Shown here in pieces: positions 14,436-22,221 of a stretch of DNA of 24,480 nucleotides. Position 1 is the stretch's first letter; each line of letters starts with the position of its first letter. Made by a program: the position numbers and the translations under genes. The stretch is from UBA4363 sp002393965 (GTDB lineage Bacteria > Bacteroidota > Bacteroidia > Bacteroidales > Paludibacteraceae). The DNA lies in the NCBI GenBank assembly GCA_946542925.1, contig CAMNLA010000027.1, forward strand, positions 1-24,480. Direction: 5' to 3'. The notes under the pieces were generated by a model. The model saw nothing but the letters and a program-made list of their open reading frames with translations, was not told the origin of the DNA and did not search any database.

Positions 14436-14977
14436 TGGAAACGACAACGTTAAAGAACCAGTACAAGGAGCAAATCATCCCTGCTCTTCAGAAACAGTTC
14501 GGCTACACCAGCGTTATGCAGGTGCCTAAAATCGAGAAGATCGTCCTCAACCAGGGACTCGGCGATGCCGTTGCCGATAAGAAAATCATCGACCAGGCGA
14601 TCGAGGAAATGACCGCCATCTCAGGTCAGAAGGCTGTCGCTACACTCTCTAAGAAGGATATCTCTAACTTCCGACTCCGTAAGAAGATGCCGATCGGCGT
14701 ACGCGTTACGCTCCGTGGCACACGCATGTACGAGTTCCTCGAGCGTCTCATCCGCGTCGCCCTGCCTCGTATCCGCGACTTCAAGGGGATCGAGAGCAAA
14801 CTCGACGGACGTGGCAACTATACGCTCGGTATCAAGGAACAGATCATCTTCCCGGAAATCAACATCGAGAAGGTAGCCAAGATCAGCGGTATGAACATCA
14901 CGCTCGTCACCACCGCCAAGACCGACGAGGAAGGCTTCGCGCTGCTCAAGGAGTTCGGTTTGCCTTTCAAGAAGTAA
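14435..14977 (+). CDS. rplE: 50S ribosomal protein L5
   Basis: 5S rRNA-binding protein of the central protuberance. The 180 residues include KIEKIVLNQGLGDA, the KKDISNFRLRKKMPIGVRVTLRG segment and GRGNYTLGIKEQIIFPEI. Length is normal. The ATG overlaps the rplX stop codon. A GGAGAGG stretch (14418-14424) lies within the rplX coding end upstream but is set further from the start than usual. Confidence 0.98.
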   Translation: METTTLKNQYKEQIIPALQKQFGYTSVMQVPKIEKIVLNQGLGDAVADKKIIDQAIEEMTAISGQKAVATLSKKDISNFRLRKKMPIGVRVTLRGTRMYEFLERLIRVALPRIRDFKGIESKLDGRGNYTLGIKEQIIFPEINIEKVAKISGMNITLVTTAKTDEEGFALLKEFGLPFKK

Positions 14978-15017
14978 ACAAACACACACATCTTATCTTT
15001 TAATCAGTTTTGTATAT

Positions 15018-15287
15018 ATGGCAAAAGAATCAATGAAAGCCCGCGAGGTCAAGAGACAGAGACTGGTCGCTAAGTACGCTGCCAAGAGAGCTCAGTACCT
15101 CCAGGAGGGTAACTACGAAGCATTGCAGAAACTGCCTAAGAACGCAAGCCCGGTCCGACTGCACAACCGCTGCAAACTTACCGGACGCCCTAAAGGCTAC
15201 ATGCGTCAGTTCGGCATTTCGCGTATCCAGTTCCGCGAACTCGCATCCAAGGGTCTCATCCCGGGCGTGAAGAAAGCAAGCTGGTAA
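15018..15287 (+). CDS. rpsN: 30S ribosomal protein S14, zinc-free form
   Basis: Small-subunit head protein. The 89-residue size and a single Cys (in NRCKLTGRPKGYMRQFGI) identify the zinc-independent long form, not the 61-residue zinc-ribbon form. The C-terminus ISRIQFRELASKGLIPGVKKASW is diagnostic of S14. It lies 40 bases after rplE. A 156-base structured gap separates it from rpsH. Confidence 0.98.
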   Translation: MAKESMKAREVKRQRLVAKYAAKRAQYLQEGNYEALQKLPKNASPVRLHNRCKLTGRPKGYMRQFGISRIQFRELASKGLIPGVKKASW

Positions 15288-15443
15288 TACCCACCCTCTC
15301 CACCACCCAACCGTCTCAACCCGTTCCACCCGCTCTACGCGGTGCTGGGGAAGGACGCGAGACAACAAAAAAACAAGCAATACGCATTATTGTTTCATTA
15401 AATATTGTCCCGGCTGTCGGGATCAATTTAACAACAAGTACAA
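15288..15443 (+). promoter_or_regulatory. Structured rpsN-rpsH intercistronic region
   Basis: The region has a tiered imperfect hairpin at 15313-15363. GTCTC pairs with GAGAC, TTCC with GGAA, and CCGC with GCGG around a short loop. A smaller hairpin TCCCG-GCTGT-CGGGA lies at 15408-15422, near the rpsH start at 15444. S8 is an autoregulator of the spc genes in E. coli, but at a different site. A regulatory role here is inferred only from structure and position. Confidence 0.45.
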
Positions 15444-15839
15444 ATGACAGATCCAATTGCAGATTACCTCACCCGAGTTCGTAATGCGGTCAGAGCGCAT
15501 CATCGGGTAGTGGAAGTGCCTGCTTCTAATCTGAAGAAGGCCATCACCAAGATATTGCACGAAGAAGGCTATATCTTGAACTACAAGTTCATCCAGGAAG
15601 GCGTACAGGGCACCATCAAGATCGCCCTTAAGTACGATCCGTCCAGCAAAGTGTGTTCAATCAAACAACTCAAGAGAGTATCCACTCCGGGTCTCCGTAA
15701 ATACGTGGGACATAAGGAACTTCCATCCGTTCTCAACGGACTGGGTATCGCTATCCTCTCTACGTCCAAGGGCGTAATGACCGACAAGAAGGCTCGCGAA
15801 GAGAATGTCGGAGGTGAAGTATTGTGTTATGTATATTAA
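15444..15839 (+). CDS. rpsH: 30S ribosomal protein S8
   Basis: Central-domain 16S rRNA-binding protein. The 131 residues begin MTDPIADYLTRVRNAVRAHH and end with GIAILSTSKGVMTDKKAREENVGGEVLCYVY, the classic S8 C-terminus with its STSKG and GGEVL motifs. Length is normal. It lies 18 bases before rplF and is preceded by a long structured gap. Confidence 0.98.
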   Translation: MTDPIADYLTRVRNAVRAHHRVVEVPASNLKKAITKILHEEGYILNYKFIQEGVQGTIKIALKYDPSSKVCSIKQLKRVSTPGLRKYVGHKELPSVLNGLGIAILSTSKGVMTDKKAREENVGGEVLCYVY

Positions 15840-15840
15840 T

Positions 15841-15847
15841 AGGGAGG
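15841..15847 (+). promoter_or_regulatory. Shine-Dalgarno before rplF
   Basis: AGGGAGG ends 10 bases before the rplF ATG (15858), directly after the rpsH stop codon. It is one of three strong SD-like sites in the window. Confidence 0.6.
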
Positions 15848-15857
15848 AAGTATAGTC

Positions 15858-16412
15858 ATGTCTAGAATAGGAAAATTACCAATCAGCATACCTGCAGGGG
15901 TGACCGTTACTGAAAAGGACGGCGTGATCACGGTCAAGGGACCGAAGGGCGAACTGTCCCAGAAGTACGACACGAACCTCAGCGTCAAGATCGAAAACAA
16001 CGAGATCGTTTTCGAACGCCCGAACGAGGAAAAGGAAACAAAGGCTAAACACGGCCTCTACCGCTCCCTCGTCAATAACATGGTCAAGGGTGTCAGCGAA
16101 GGATACCATAAGGAACTCGAACTCGTCGGAGTCGGCTACCGCGCCTCTAACCAGGGCAACGTACTCGAACTCTCGCTCGGCTACTCACACGCTATCTATG
16201 TCGTGCTGCCGGCCGAGGTGAAACTCGAGACTAAGAGCGAACGTAACCAGAACCCGCTCATCATCCTCGATAGCTGCGACAAACAGCTCATCGGACAGGT
16301 CTGCGCGAAACTGCGCACATTCCGCAAGCCGGAACCTTACAAGGGCAAGGGTATCAAGTTCGTAGGTGAAGTAATTCGTCGTAAGGCAGGTAAGTCTGCT
16401 GGCGCTAAATAA
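15858..16412 (+). CDS. rplF: 50S ribosomal protein L6
   Basis: Protein near the sarcin-ricin loop, involved in elongation-factor binding. The 184 residues begin MSRIGKLPISIPAGV and include KHGLYRSLVNNMVKGVSEG and the L6 signature region PEPYKGKGIKFVGEVIRRKAGKS. Length is normal. A strong Shine-Dalgarno precedes the start. Confidence 0.98.
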   Translation: MSRIGKLPISIPAGVTVTEKDGVITVKGPKGELSQKYDTNLSVKIENNEIVFERPNEEKETKAKHGLYRSLVNNMVKGVSEGYHKELELVGVGYRASNQGNVLELSLGYSHAIYVVLPAEVKLETKSERNQNPLIILDSCDKQLIGQVCAKLRTFRKPEPYKGKGIKFVGEVIRRKAGKSAGAK

Positions 16413-16423
16413 TTTTTAAAGCT

Positions 16424-16768
16424 ATGTCACAGAAATTAGAAAGAAGAGCAAGAATCAAGGCGCATGTACGCAGCAAGATCAGCGGCACGGCTCAGAAGCC
16501 GCGTTTGACGGTCTTCCGTAGCAATACCCAAATCTATGCACAGGTTATCGATGATGTAGCAGGCAAGACTTTGGCGTCTGCAAACTCATTGAACATCAAG
16601 GAAAAAATAACGAAGTCCGAACAGGCTGCCAAGGTCGGCGAACTCGTTGCCGCTGCAGCCAAGGCTGCCGGTATCGAAACGGTTGTCTTCGACCGTAACG
16701 GTTACCTCTACCACGGTAGAGTGAAGGAATTGGCTGACGGTGCTCGTAAGGGCGGTTTAAAATTTTAA
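16424..16768 (+). CDS. rplR: 50S ribosomal protein L18
   Basis: 5S rRNA-binding protein. The 114 residues include RARIKAHVRSKISGTAQKPRLTVFRSN and the C-terminal VFDRNGYLYHGRVKELADGARKGGLKF, which is diagnostic. It lies 11 bases after rplF and 9 before rpsE. Confidence 0.98.
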   Translation: MSQKLERRARIKAHVRSKISGTAQKPRLTVFRSNTQIYAQVIDDVAGKTLASANSLNIKEKITKSEQAAKVGELVAAAAKAAGIETVVFDRNGYLYHGRVKELADGARKGGLKF

Positions 16769-16777
16769 GTAGCAAAC

Positions 16778-17293
16778 ATGGAAGCAAACAATAAAGTAAA
16801 ATCGACGAATGACGTTGAATTGGTTGACCGCCTCGTTCACGTGAACCGCGTTACGAAAGTAACCAAGGGTGGTCGCACGTTTACCTTCTCCGCCATCGTG
16901 GTGGTCGGTAACGGTAACGGTATCGTAGGCTACGGCCTCGGCAAGGCTGGCGAAGTGACCGCAGCCATCTCCAAGGGCGTGGAGTCCGCTAAGAAGAATC
17001 TCGTACGCATCCCCCTTCTCAACGGAACCATCCCTCACGAGGTGGTGACGAAGTACGGAGGCTCTCAGGTGTTCCTCAAACCCGCTACTCCGGGTACCGG
17101 AGTTAAGGCAGGTGGTGCCATGCGTGCCGTACTCGAGAGCGTCGGCGTGACAGACGTCCTGGCGAAGTCCAAAGGGTCTTCCAACCCTCACAACCTCGTC
17201 AAGGCAACCGTTTCCGCCCTCAGCGAACTCCGCGATGCTTACACCGTGGCTCAGAACCGCGGCATTTCCGTTGAACAGGTTTTTAAAGGATAA
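16778..17293 (+). CDS. rpsE: 30S ribosomal protein S5
   Basis: Protein of the mRNA entry site, involved in decoding fidelity and helicase activity. The 171 residues include the double-stranded-RNA-binding-like N-domain with RVTKVTKGGRTFTFSAIVVVGNGNGIVGYGLGKAGEV, and GSSNPHNLVKATVSAL in the C-domain. The stop codon overlaps the Shine-Dalgarno sequence of rpmD. Confidence 0.98.
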   Translation: MEANNKVKSTNDVELVDRLVHVNRVTKVTKGGRTFTFSAIVVVGNGNGIVGYGLGKAGEVTAAISKGVESAKKNLVRIPLLNGTIPHEVVTKYGGSQVFLKPATPGTGVKAGGAMRAVLESVGVTDVLAKSKGSSNPHNLVKATVSALSELRDAYTVAQNRGISVEQVFKG

Positions 17294-17297
17294 GGAG
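17292..17297 (+). promoter_or_regulatory. Shine-Dalgarno before rpmD
   Basis: AAGGAG overlaps the rpsE stop codon and ends 8 bases before the rpmD ATG (17306). It is the third strong SD-like site in the operon. Confidence 0.6.
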
Positions 17298-17305
17298 ACA
17301 GAGCA

Positions 17306-17482
17306 ATGGCTAAGATCAAAATCAAATTGACCAGAAGCAAGATCAATACCACTAAGAATCAGAAACTCGTCCTCGAGGCACTCGGACTCCGTAAGGTCAA
17401 CTCCGTTGTTGAACAGGAAGACAACGCCGTGACACAGGGCATGATCAAGAAGGTGGCTCACCTTGTTTCTGTGGAAAAATAA
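17306..17482 (+). CDS. rpmD: 50S ribosomal protein L30
   Basis: Small large-subunit protein of 58 residues. The translation begins MAKIKIKLTRSKINTTKNQK, continues LVLEALGLRKVNSVVEQED and ends VAHLVSVEK, the standard single-domain L30. ATG 17306 follows a Shine-Dalgarno sequence and lies 12 bases after rpsE. A 45-base AT-rich gap precedes rplO. Confidence 0.95.
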   Translation: MAKIKIKLTRSKINTTKNQKLVLEALGLRKVNSVVEQEDNAVTQGMIKKVAHLVSVEK

Positions 17483-17527
17483 AATCTATTTTCGTCGTTC
17501 TTTTTTAATTCTAATCGAATAAACAAA

Positions 17528-17974
17528 ATGAATCTCAATAATTTGAAGCCTGCAAAGGGTTCTACACACGCTCAGAGAAGAATCGGACGCGGACCGGGCT
17601 CAGGACTCGGAGGCACCTCTACACGCGGTGCCAAAGGTGCTAAGTCTCGCTCCGGCTACTCCAAGAAGATCGGTTTCGAAGGTGGACAGATGCCACTCCA
17701 GCGCCGTCTCCCTAAATACGGGTTCAACAACGTGAACCGCGTTTCTTACAAGGCAATCAACCTCGACACGATCCAGGCACTCGCCTCTGCTAAGAACCTC
17801 GACAAGGTCAGCGTGGACGACCTCCGCGCCGCTCACCTCGTGGGTAAGAAACACCTCGTCAAGGTACTCGGTAAGGGCGAGATAACCGCTAAACTTACCG
17901 TCGAGGCTAACGCATTTTCTAAAACAGCCGAAGAGGCCATCACCAAGGCCGGCGGCAGTGTCGTAAAACTTTAA
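17528..17974 (+). CDS. rplO: 50S ribosomal protein L15
   Basis: Late-assembly protein. The 148 residues begin MNLNNLKPAKGSTHAQRRIGRGPGSGLGGTSTRG and include FEGGQMPLQRRLPKYGF. The C-terminal VNAFSKTAEEAITKAGG-type segment is diagnostic. It lies 5 bases before secY, in the conserved rplO-secY arrangement. Confidence 0.98.
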   Translation: MNLNNLKPAKGSTHAQRRIGRGPGSGLGGTSTRGAKGAKSRSGYSKKIGFEGGQMPLQRRLPKYGFNNVNRVSYKAINLDTIQALASAKNLDKVSVDDLRAAHLVGKKHLVKVLGKGEITAKLTVEANAFSKTAEEAITKAGGSVVKL

Positions 17975-17979
17975 TCACA

Positions 17980-19326
17980 ATGAAGTTCAAGTTCATAGAG
18001 ACGCTTAAGAATATCTGGAATATCGAGGAACTCCGCACCCGGTTGCTCATTACCTTTTTCTTCGTAGTGATCTACCGGCTCGGTAGTTTCATCGTTCTTC
18101 CGGGTATCGACCCTGCTGGTCTCGAGAAGTTAAGCGAGCAGACGGCAGGAGGTCTGATGTCGTTGTTGGATATGTTCTCCGGTGGAGCCTTCTCCAACGC
18201 CTCTATATTTGCACTTGGAATCATGCCGTACATCTCTGCGTCGATCGTCGTGCAACTGCTCACCATCGCAGTGCCGTACTTCCAGAAGATGCAGCGCGAA
18301 GGCGAAAGCGGACGACGCAAGATGAACCAGATAACGCGTTATCTCACCATCGGCATCCTGCTCCTCCAGGCTCCTGCCTACCTCGCTAACCTGCGCGTCC
18401 AGATGGCATACGCCGGAGCATCCGTCCCTCAGGGGTTCTTGTTCGCGGCAACCTCCACCGTCATCCTCACCGCAGGCAGTATGTTCGTCATGTGGCTCGG
18501 TGAACGGATCACCGACAAGGGCGTCGGAAACGGCATTTCCTTTATCATTCTCATCGGTATCATCGCACGCCTCCCGGAGTCATTCCTCCAGGAGTTCGCC
18601 TCCCGTATGGGCGATGCCACCGGTGGACTCATCATGTTCCTCGCTGAGATCGTCCTGCTCTTCGTCGTCGTCTCCGCTTGCATCCTGCTCGTTCAGGGTA
18701 CCCGCAAGGTGCCTGTTCAGTATGCCAAGCGCGTCGTCGGCAACCGGCAGTACGGAGGCGTGCGCCAGTACATACCGCTCAAGGTCAATGCAGCCGGCGT
18801 GATGCCGATCATCTTCGCTCAGGCAATCATGTTCATCCCGCTCACCGTCGCTGGCTTCGCTACCGAAGGTGAGGTAGGACCGGTCACTCAGGCATTCATG
18901 GATAATACCGGATTCTGGTACAACTTCGTGTTCGGACTCCTCGTGGTGGCGTTCACCTATTTCTATACCGCTATCACGATCAACCCGAACCAGATGGCAG
19001 AGGATATGAAGCGTAACAACGGATTCATTCCGGGTATCAAACCGGGCAAGGCAACAGCCGAGTACCTCGATACCATCATGTCGCGCATCACCCTCCCGGG
19101 TTCCGTGTTCCTCGCCATCGTGGCTATCCTGCCGGCTTTTGCCGAGATGCTCAGCATCAGCCGTGGATTCGCCCAGTTCTTCGGAGGTACCTCCCTGCTC
19201 ATCCTCGTCGGTGTCGTTCTCGACACCCTCCAGCAGATCGAGAGTTACCTCCTCATGCGTCACTACGACGGACTCCTCAAGTCCGGACGCATCAAGGGAC
19301 GCTCCGGACAGATTGCCGCCTACTGA
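17980..19326 (+). CDS. secY: Protein translocase subunit SecY
   Basis: Pore subunit of the SecYEG inner-membrane channel, with ten transmembrane segments. The 448 residues show hydrophobic stretches throughout, for example LLITFFFVVIYRLGSFIVLPGI near residue 25 and the TM2 region GIMPYISASIVVQLL. The cytoplasmic loop that contacts ribosome or SecA carries PVQYAKRVVGNRQYGG. Length is normal. No adk follows; map comes next after 72 bases. Confidence 0.98.
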   Translation: MKFKFIETLKNIWNIEELRTRLLITFFFVVIYRLGSFIVLPGIDPAGLEKLSEQTAGGLMSLLDMFSGGAFSNASIFALGIMPYISASIVVQLLTIAVPYFQKMQREGESGRRKMNQITRYLTIGILLLQAPAYLANLRVQMAYAGASVPQGFLFAATSTVILTAGSMFVMWLGERITDKGVGNGISFIILIGIIARLPESFLQEFASRMGDATGGLIMFLAEIVLLFVVVSACILLVQGTRKVPVQYAKRVVGNRQYGGVRQYIPLKVNAAGVMPIIFAQAIMFIPLTVAGFATEGEVGPVTQAFMDNTGFWYNFVFGLLVVAFTYFYTAITINPNQMAEDMKRNNGFIPGIKPGKATAEYLDTIMSRITLPGSVFLAIVAILPAFAEMLSISRGFAQFFGGTSLLILVGVVLDTLQQIESYLLMRHYDGLLKSGRIKGRSGQIAAY

Positions 19327-19398
19327 TGACGGACCAACCGTAAATGGATATTGTTTAACAACACATACACACGAATTTCGTAAAGAACCGATACGGGT

Positions 19399-20190
19399 AT
19401 GATATTCTTGAAGACAGAGGAGGAAATCGAGCTGATGCGCGCTGCCGACCAGATCGTCGCGAAGACGCTGGGCGAGATGGCTCGCGTCATCGCTCCCGGT
19501 GTCTCTACCGCTCAGTTGAATAAGCGGGCTGACGAGGTCATCCGTGACCACGGGGCACTGCCCAACTTCCTCAACTACGGCGGCTTCCCGGCTTCTATCT
19601 GCGCCTCCGTCAACGATGTCGTCGTCCACGGCATCCCGTCCGACGAGATCATCCTGAAGGAAGGCGATATCATCTCCATCGACTGCGGAGCCGTCAAGGA
19701 CGGCTTCCACGGCGACTCCTGCTACACGTTCCCCGTAGGCGAGATCTCTCCCGAACTCATGGCGCTCTGCCGTGCCACGAAGGAGGCGCTCTACAAGGGA
19801 ATCGATCAGGCGCTCGAGGGACACCGGCTCGGCGACATCGGTTACGCCGTCCAGTCCCACTGCGAGGCACAGGGCTACGGAGTCGTACGCGAAATGGTCG
19901 GACACGGCATCGGACGCGCTATGCACGAGGAACCCGAGGTGCCGAACTACGGACGACGGGGCAACGGGACCAAACTCTGCGCCGGAATGTGCATCGCCAT
20001 CGAACCCATGATCACCATGGGCAAGAAGGAGATCTATTTCGAACGCGACGGATGGACCTGCCGCACCATCGACCACCTGCCCGCGGCACACTACGAACAC
20101 TCCGTGGCAATACGTCCGAAAGGACAACCGGCGGATATCCTCTCCGGTTTCCAGTACATCGAGGAGGTCCTCGGCGACCGTTTTATTTGA
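19399..20190 (+). CDS. map: Methionine aminopeptidase, type I
   Basis: Metalloprotease removing the initiator Met from nascent proteins. The 263-residue protein has the full set of five metal ligands: Asp95 (IDCGA), Asp106 (GDSCYT), His169 (GHGIG), Glu202 (AIEPM) and Glu233 (YEHS), plus His77 in the substrate pocket (VHGIP). Short type I proteins of this length are usual. It lies in the spc cluster between secY and infA, so deformylated nascent chains are processed from the same transcript. The start ATG follows a 72-base gap. Confidence 0.97.
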   Translation: MIFLKTEEEIELMRAADQIVAKTLGEMARVIAPGVSTAQLNKRADEVIRDHGALPNFLNYGGFPASICASVNDVVVHGIPSDEIILKEGDIISIDCGAVKDGFHGDSCYTFPVGEISPELMALCRATKEALYKGIDQALEGHRLGDIGYAVQSHCEAQGYGVVREMVGHGIGRAMHEEPEVPNYGRRGNGTKLCAGMCIAIEPMITMGKKEIYFERDGWTCRTIDHLPAAHYEHSVAIRPKGQPADILSGFQYIEEVLGDRFI

Positions 20191-20205
20191 TTTAAGCATT
20201 CACCT

Positions 20206-20424
20206 ATGGCAAAACAAGCAGCAATCGAACAGGATGGAACAGTGACCGAGGCGTTGTCCAACGCCATGTTCCGCGTCGAACTACAGAACGGACACGTCAT
20301 CACCGCCAGTATCTCCGGCAAGATGCGTCTCCACTATATCCGCATCCTGCCGGGCGATAAGGTCAAGGTCGAGATGTCACCCTATGACCTCACCAAGGGA
20401 CGGATCTCCTTCCGGTATAAATAA
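20206..20424 (+). CDS. infA: Translation initiation factor IF-1
   Basis: Single OB-fold protein that occupies the A site during initiation. The 72 residues contain AIEQDGTVTEALSNAMFRVELQNGHVITASISGKMRLHYIRILPGDKVKVEMSPYDLTKGRI in order, with the universal RIL-GDKV and DLTKGRI motifs. Length is normal (72). It is 15 bases after map, in the conserved map-infA-rpmJ order. Confidence 0.98.
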   Translation: MAKQAAIEQDGTVTEALSNAMFRVELQNGHVITASISGKMRLHYIRILPGDKVKVEMSPYDLTKGRISFRYK

Positions 20425-20479
20425 ACCCGTGTGAACGAATCATTATCAACAAAAAAAAACAGTTTAATCAGATACTAAA

Positions 20480-20596
20480 ATGAAAGTCAGAGCTTCAGTT
20501 AAGAAACGTGATGCGGAGTGCAAGATCGTCCGCCGCAAGGGACGTTTGTACGTCATCAACAAGAAAAATCCGAAGTTTAAGCAGCGTCAAGGATAA
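20480..20596 (+). CDS. rpmJ: 50S ribosomal protein L36, zinc-free form
   Basis: 38-residue large-subunit protein, starting MKVRASVKKRDAECKIVRR and ending KFKQRQG. The zinc-binding set of the Cys form (Cys11, Cys14, Cys27, His33) is broken: only Cys14 remains, with Asp, Asn and Phe at the other positions, so this is the zinc-independent type. It ends at the rpsM promoter box and sits in the usual infA-rpmJ-rpsM order. Too short for automated calling in many pipelines. Confidence 0.96.
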   Translation: MKVRASVKKRDAECKIVRRKGRLYVINKKNPKFKQRQG

Positions 20597-20604
20597 AAAA
20601 ACAT

Positions 20605-20612
20605 TATTTTTG
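20605..20612 (+). promoter_or_regulatory. Candidate internal -7 box before rpsM
   Basis: TATTTTTG matches TAnnTTTG, starts 9 bases after the rpmJ stop and 51 bases before rpsM. No clear -33 element is present at 19-21 base spacing. If real, it would give the alpha genes (rpsM, rpsK, rpsD, rpoA, rplQ) their own promoter within the super-operon. Confidence 0.4.
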
Positions 20613-20655
20613 CACGTTCAAATTCAAAACAAATCAATAGAACCAAAACAGATTT

Positions 20656-21033
20656 ATGGCTATTAGAATTGCAGGAGTAGATTTGCCACAGGACAAGATT
20701 GGCGAAGTAGGACTTACTTATATCTACGGAGTAGGGCGCAGCAGAGCGCGTAAGATTTTATTGCAGGCAGGCGTTGACGCCTCCATCAAGGTCAAGGACT
20801 GGACCGACGACCAGACTTCCAAAATCCGCGAGGCAATCGCACAGTTCAAGGTCGAGGGTGACCTCCGTTCCGAAGTGCAGATGAATATCAAGCGTCTCAT
20901 GGATATCGGTTGCTACCGTGGTATCCGACACCGCCTCGGACTCCCGGTTCGCGGACAGAGCACCAAGAACAACGCTCGTACCCGCAAGGGACGTAAGAAG
21001 ACCGTTGCCAACAAGAAGAAGGCTACGAAGTAA
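20656..21033 (+). CDS. rpsM: 30S ribosomal protein S13
   Basis: Head protein forming bridges to L5 and contacting P-site tRNA. The 125 residues begin MAIRIAGVDLPQDKIGEVGLTYIYGVGRSRARKILL and include the RHRLGLPVRGQSTKNNARTRKGRKKT basic C-terminus. It is preceded by a candidate internal promoter and follows rpmJ. Confidence 0.98.
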   Translation: MAIRIAGVDLPQDKIGEVGLTYIYGVGRSRARKILLQAGVDASIKVKDWTDDQTSKIREAIAQFKVEGDLRSEVQMNIKRLMDIGCYRGIRHRLGLPVRGQSTKNNARTRKGRKKTVANKKKATK

Positions 21034-21068
21034 TGTTTAACCAGTTTGCATAAAATCATTTCATAACA

Positions 21069-21458
21069 ATGGCTAAGAAAGCAGCAGCAGCGAACAAGAG
21101 AGTCGTCAAGGTGGATGCCGTCGGCGAACTCCATGTTCACTCTTCATTCAACAATATCATCGTTTCCATTACCAATTCCAACGGTCAGGTCATCAGCTGG
21201 TCCTCTGCCGGCAAGATGGGATTCCGTGGATCTAAGAAGAATACCCCTTACGCCGCTCAGATGGCAGCTCAGGACTGCGCCAAGGTCGCTTACGACCTCG
21301 GACTCCGTAAGGTCAAGGCTTATGTAAAGGGACCGGGCAACGGACGTGAGTCCGCGATCCGTACCGTGCACGGCGCCGGTATCGAGGTCACCGAGATCAT
21401 CGACGTGACTCCGCTGCCACACAACGGATGCCGCCCTCCAAAACGCCGCCGCGTCTGA
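21069..21458 (+). CDS. rpsK: 30S ribosomal protein S11
   Basis: Platform protein near the E site. The 129 residues include GELHVHSSFNNIIVSITNSNG, then GFRGSKKNTPYAAQMAA, then KGPGNGRESAIRTVHGAGIEVT, and end in NGCRPPKRRRV, which is diagnostic. It lies 35 bases after rpsM and is followed by a 146-base gap. Confidence 0.98.
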   Translation: MAKKAAAANKRVVKVDAVGELHVHSSFNNIIVSITNSNGQVISWSSAGKMGFRGSKKNTPYAAQMAAQDCAKVAYDLGLRKVKAYVKGPGNGRESAIRTVHGAGIEVTEIIDVTPLPHNGCRPPKRRRV

Positions 21459-21604
21459 TCTTCCGGTCACGGCGACCCTCTTCCGCCCGTCTCCGCTTCG
21501 GAGACATCAACCCACCTCAACGACATACGACGAGGGAGAGTAGGGGAGAGGAACCGATTCACCAACAATCCCTTTAATCAAGTTTTAAAAATAAAACATA
21601 CAAA
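21459..21604 (+). promoter_or_regulatory. Structured rpsK-rpsD intercistronic region
   Basis: Contains a perfect 7-bp hairpin GTCTCCG-CTT-CGGAGAC at 21489-21505 and a purine-rich stretch GAGGGAGAGTAGGGGAGAGG (about 21532-21551) that could pair with the upstream CCCTCTTCC. An AT-rich tail leads to the rpsD start. S4 autoregulates its own synthesis in E. coli and in Bacillus, so an S4 control site is possible, but this is inference. Confidence 0.4.
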
Positions 21605-22210
21605 ATGGCAAGATATACAGGACCTAAATCACGTATCGCCCGCAAGTTCGGTGAGGCGATCTTCGGACCGGACAAGGCGCTCGCTCGCCGCAACTACGCT
21701 CCGGGACAGCACGGCATCAACAAGCGTAAGAAAGTTTCCGAGTACGGAACGCAGCTCATGGAGAAACAGAAGGCTAAATATACCTACGGCGTTCTCGAGA
21801 AGCAGTTCCGCAACCTCTTCGAGAAAGCACAACGCTCCAAGGGAGTCACCGGTGAGGTACTCCTCCAGCTCCTCGAGTCACGTCTCGACAATGTCGTATT
21901 CCGCCTCGGACTCGCACGCTCACGCGCTGCCGCACGCCAGCTCGTCAGCCACCGACACATCACCGTGGACGGACAGGTGGTCAATATCCCTTCCTATTCT
22001 GTCAAGAACGGACAGGTAATCGCCGTTCGTGAGAAGGACAAGTCGATGGAAGTGATCGCCGATGCTCTCAACGGATTCAACCATAGCAAGTACTCATGGC
22101 TCGAATGGGACGAACACCGCCTCGCAGGCAAGTTCCTCAACGTGCCGGCTCGCGCCGATATCCCTGAGAACATCAAAGAGCAACTTATCGTCGAATTGTA
22201 TTCTAAATAA
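21605..22210 (+). CDS. rpsD: 30S ribosomal protein S4, zinc-free form
   Basis: Primary 16S rRNA-binding protein with an S4 RNA-binding domain. The 201 residues contain no Cys, so this is the zinc-independent form. The N-terminal ARYTGPKSRIARKFGE stretch and the S4 domain (about residues 92-155: LESRLDNVVFRLGLARSRAAARQLVSHRHITVDG) are both clear. It lies in the alpha cluster between rpsK and rpoA, preceded by a structured gap. Confidence 0.98.
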   Translation: MARYTGPKSRIARKFGEAIFGPDKALARRNYAPGQHGINKRKKVSEYGTQLMEKQKAKYTYGVLEKQFRNLFEKAQRSKGVTGEVLLQLLESRLDNVVFRLGLARSRAAARQLVSHRHITVDGQVVNIPSYSVKNGQVIAVREKDKSMEVIADALNGFNHSKYSWLEWDEHRLAGKFLNVPARADIPENIKEQLIVELYSK

Positions 22211-22221
22211 TACCTAAACTA

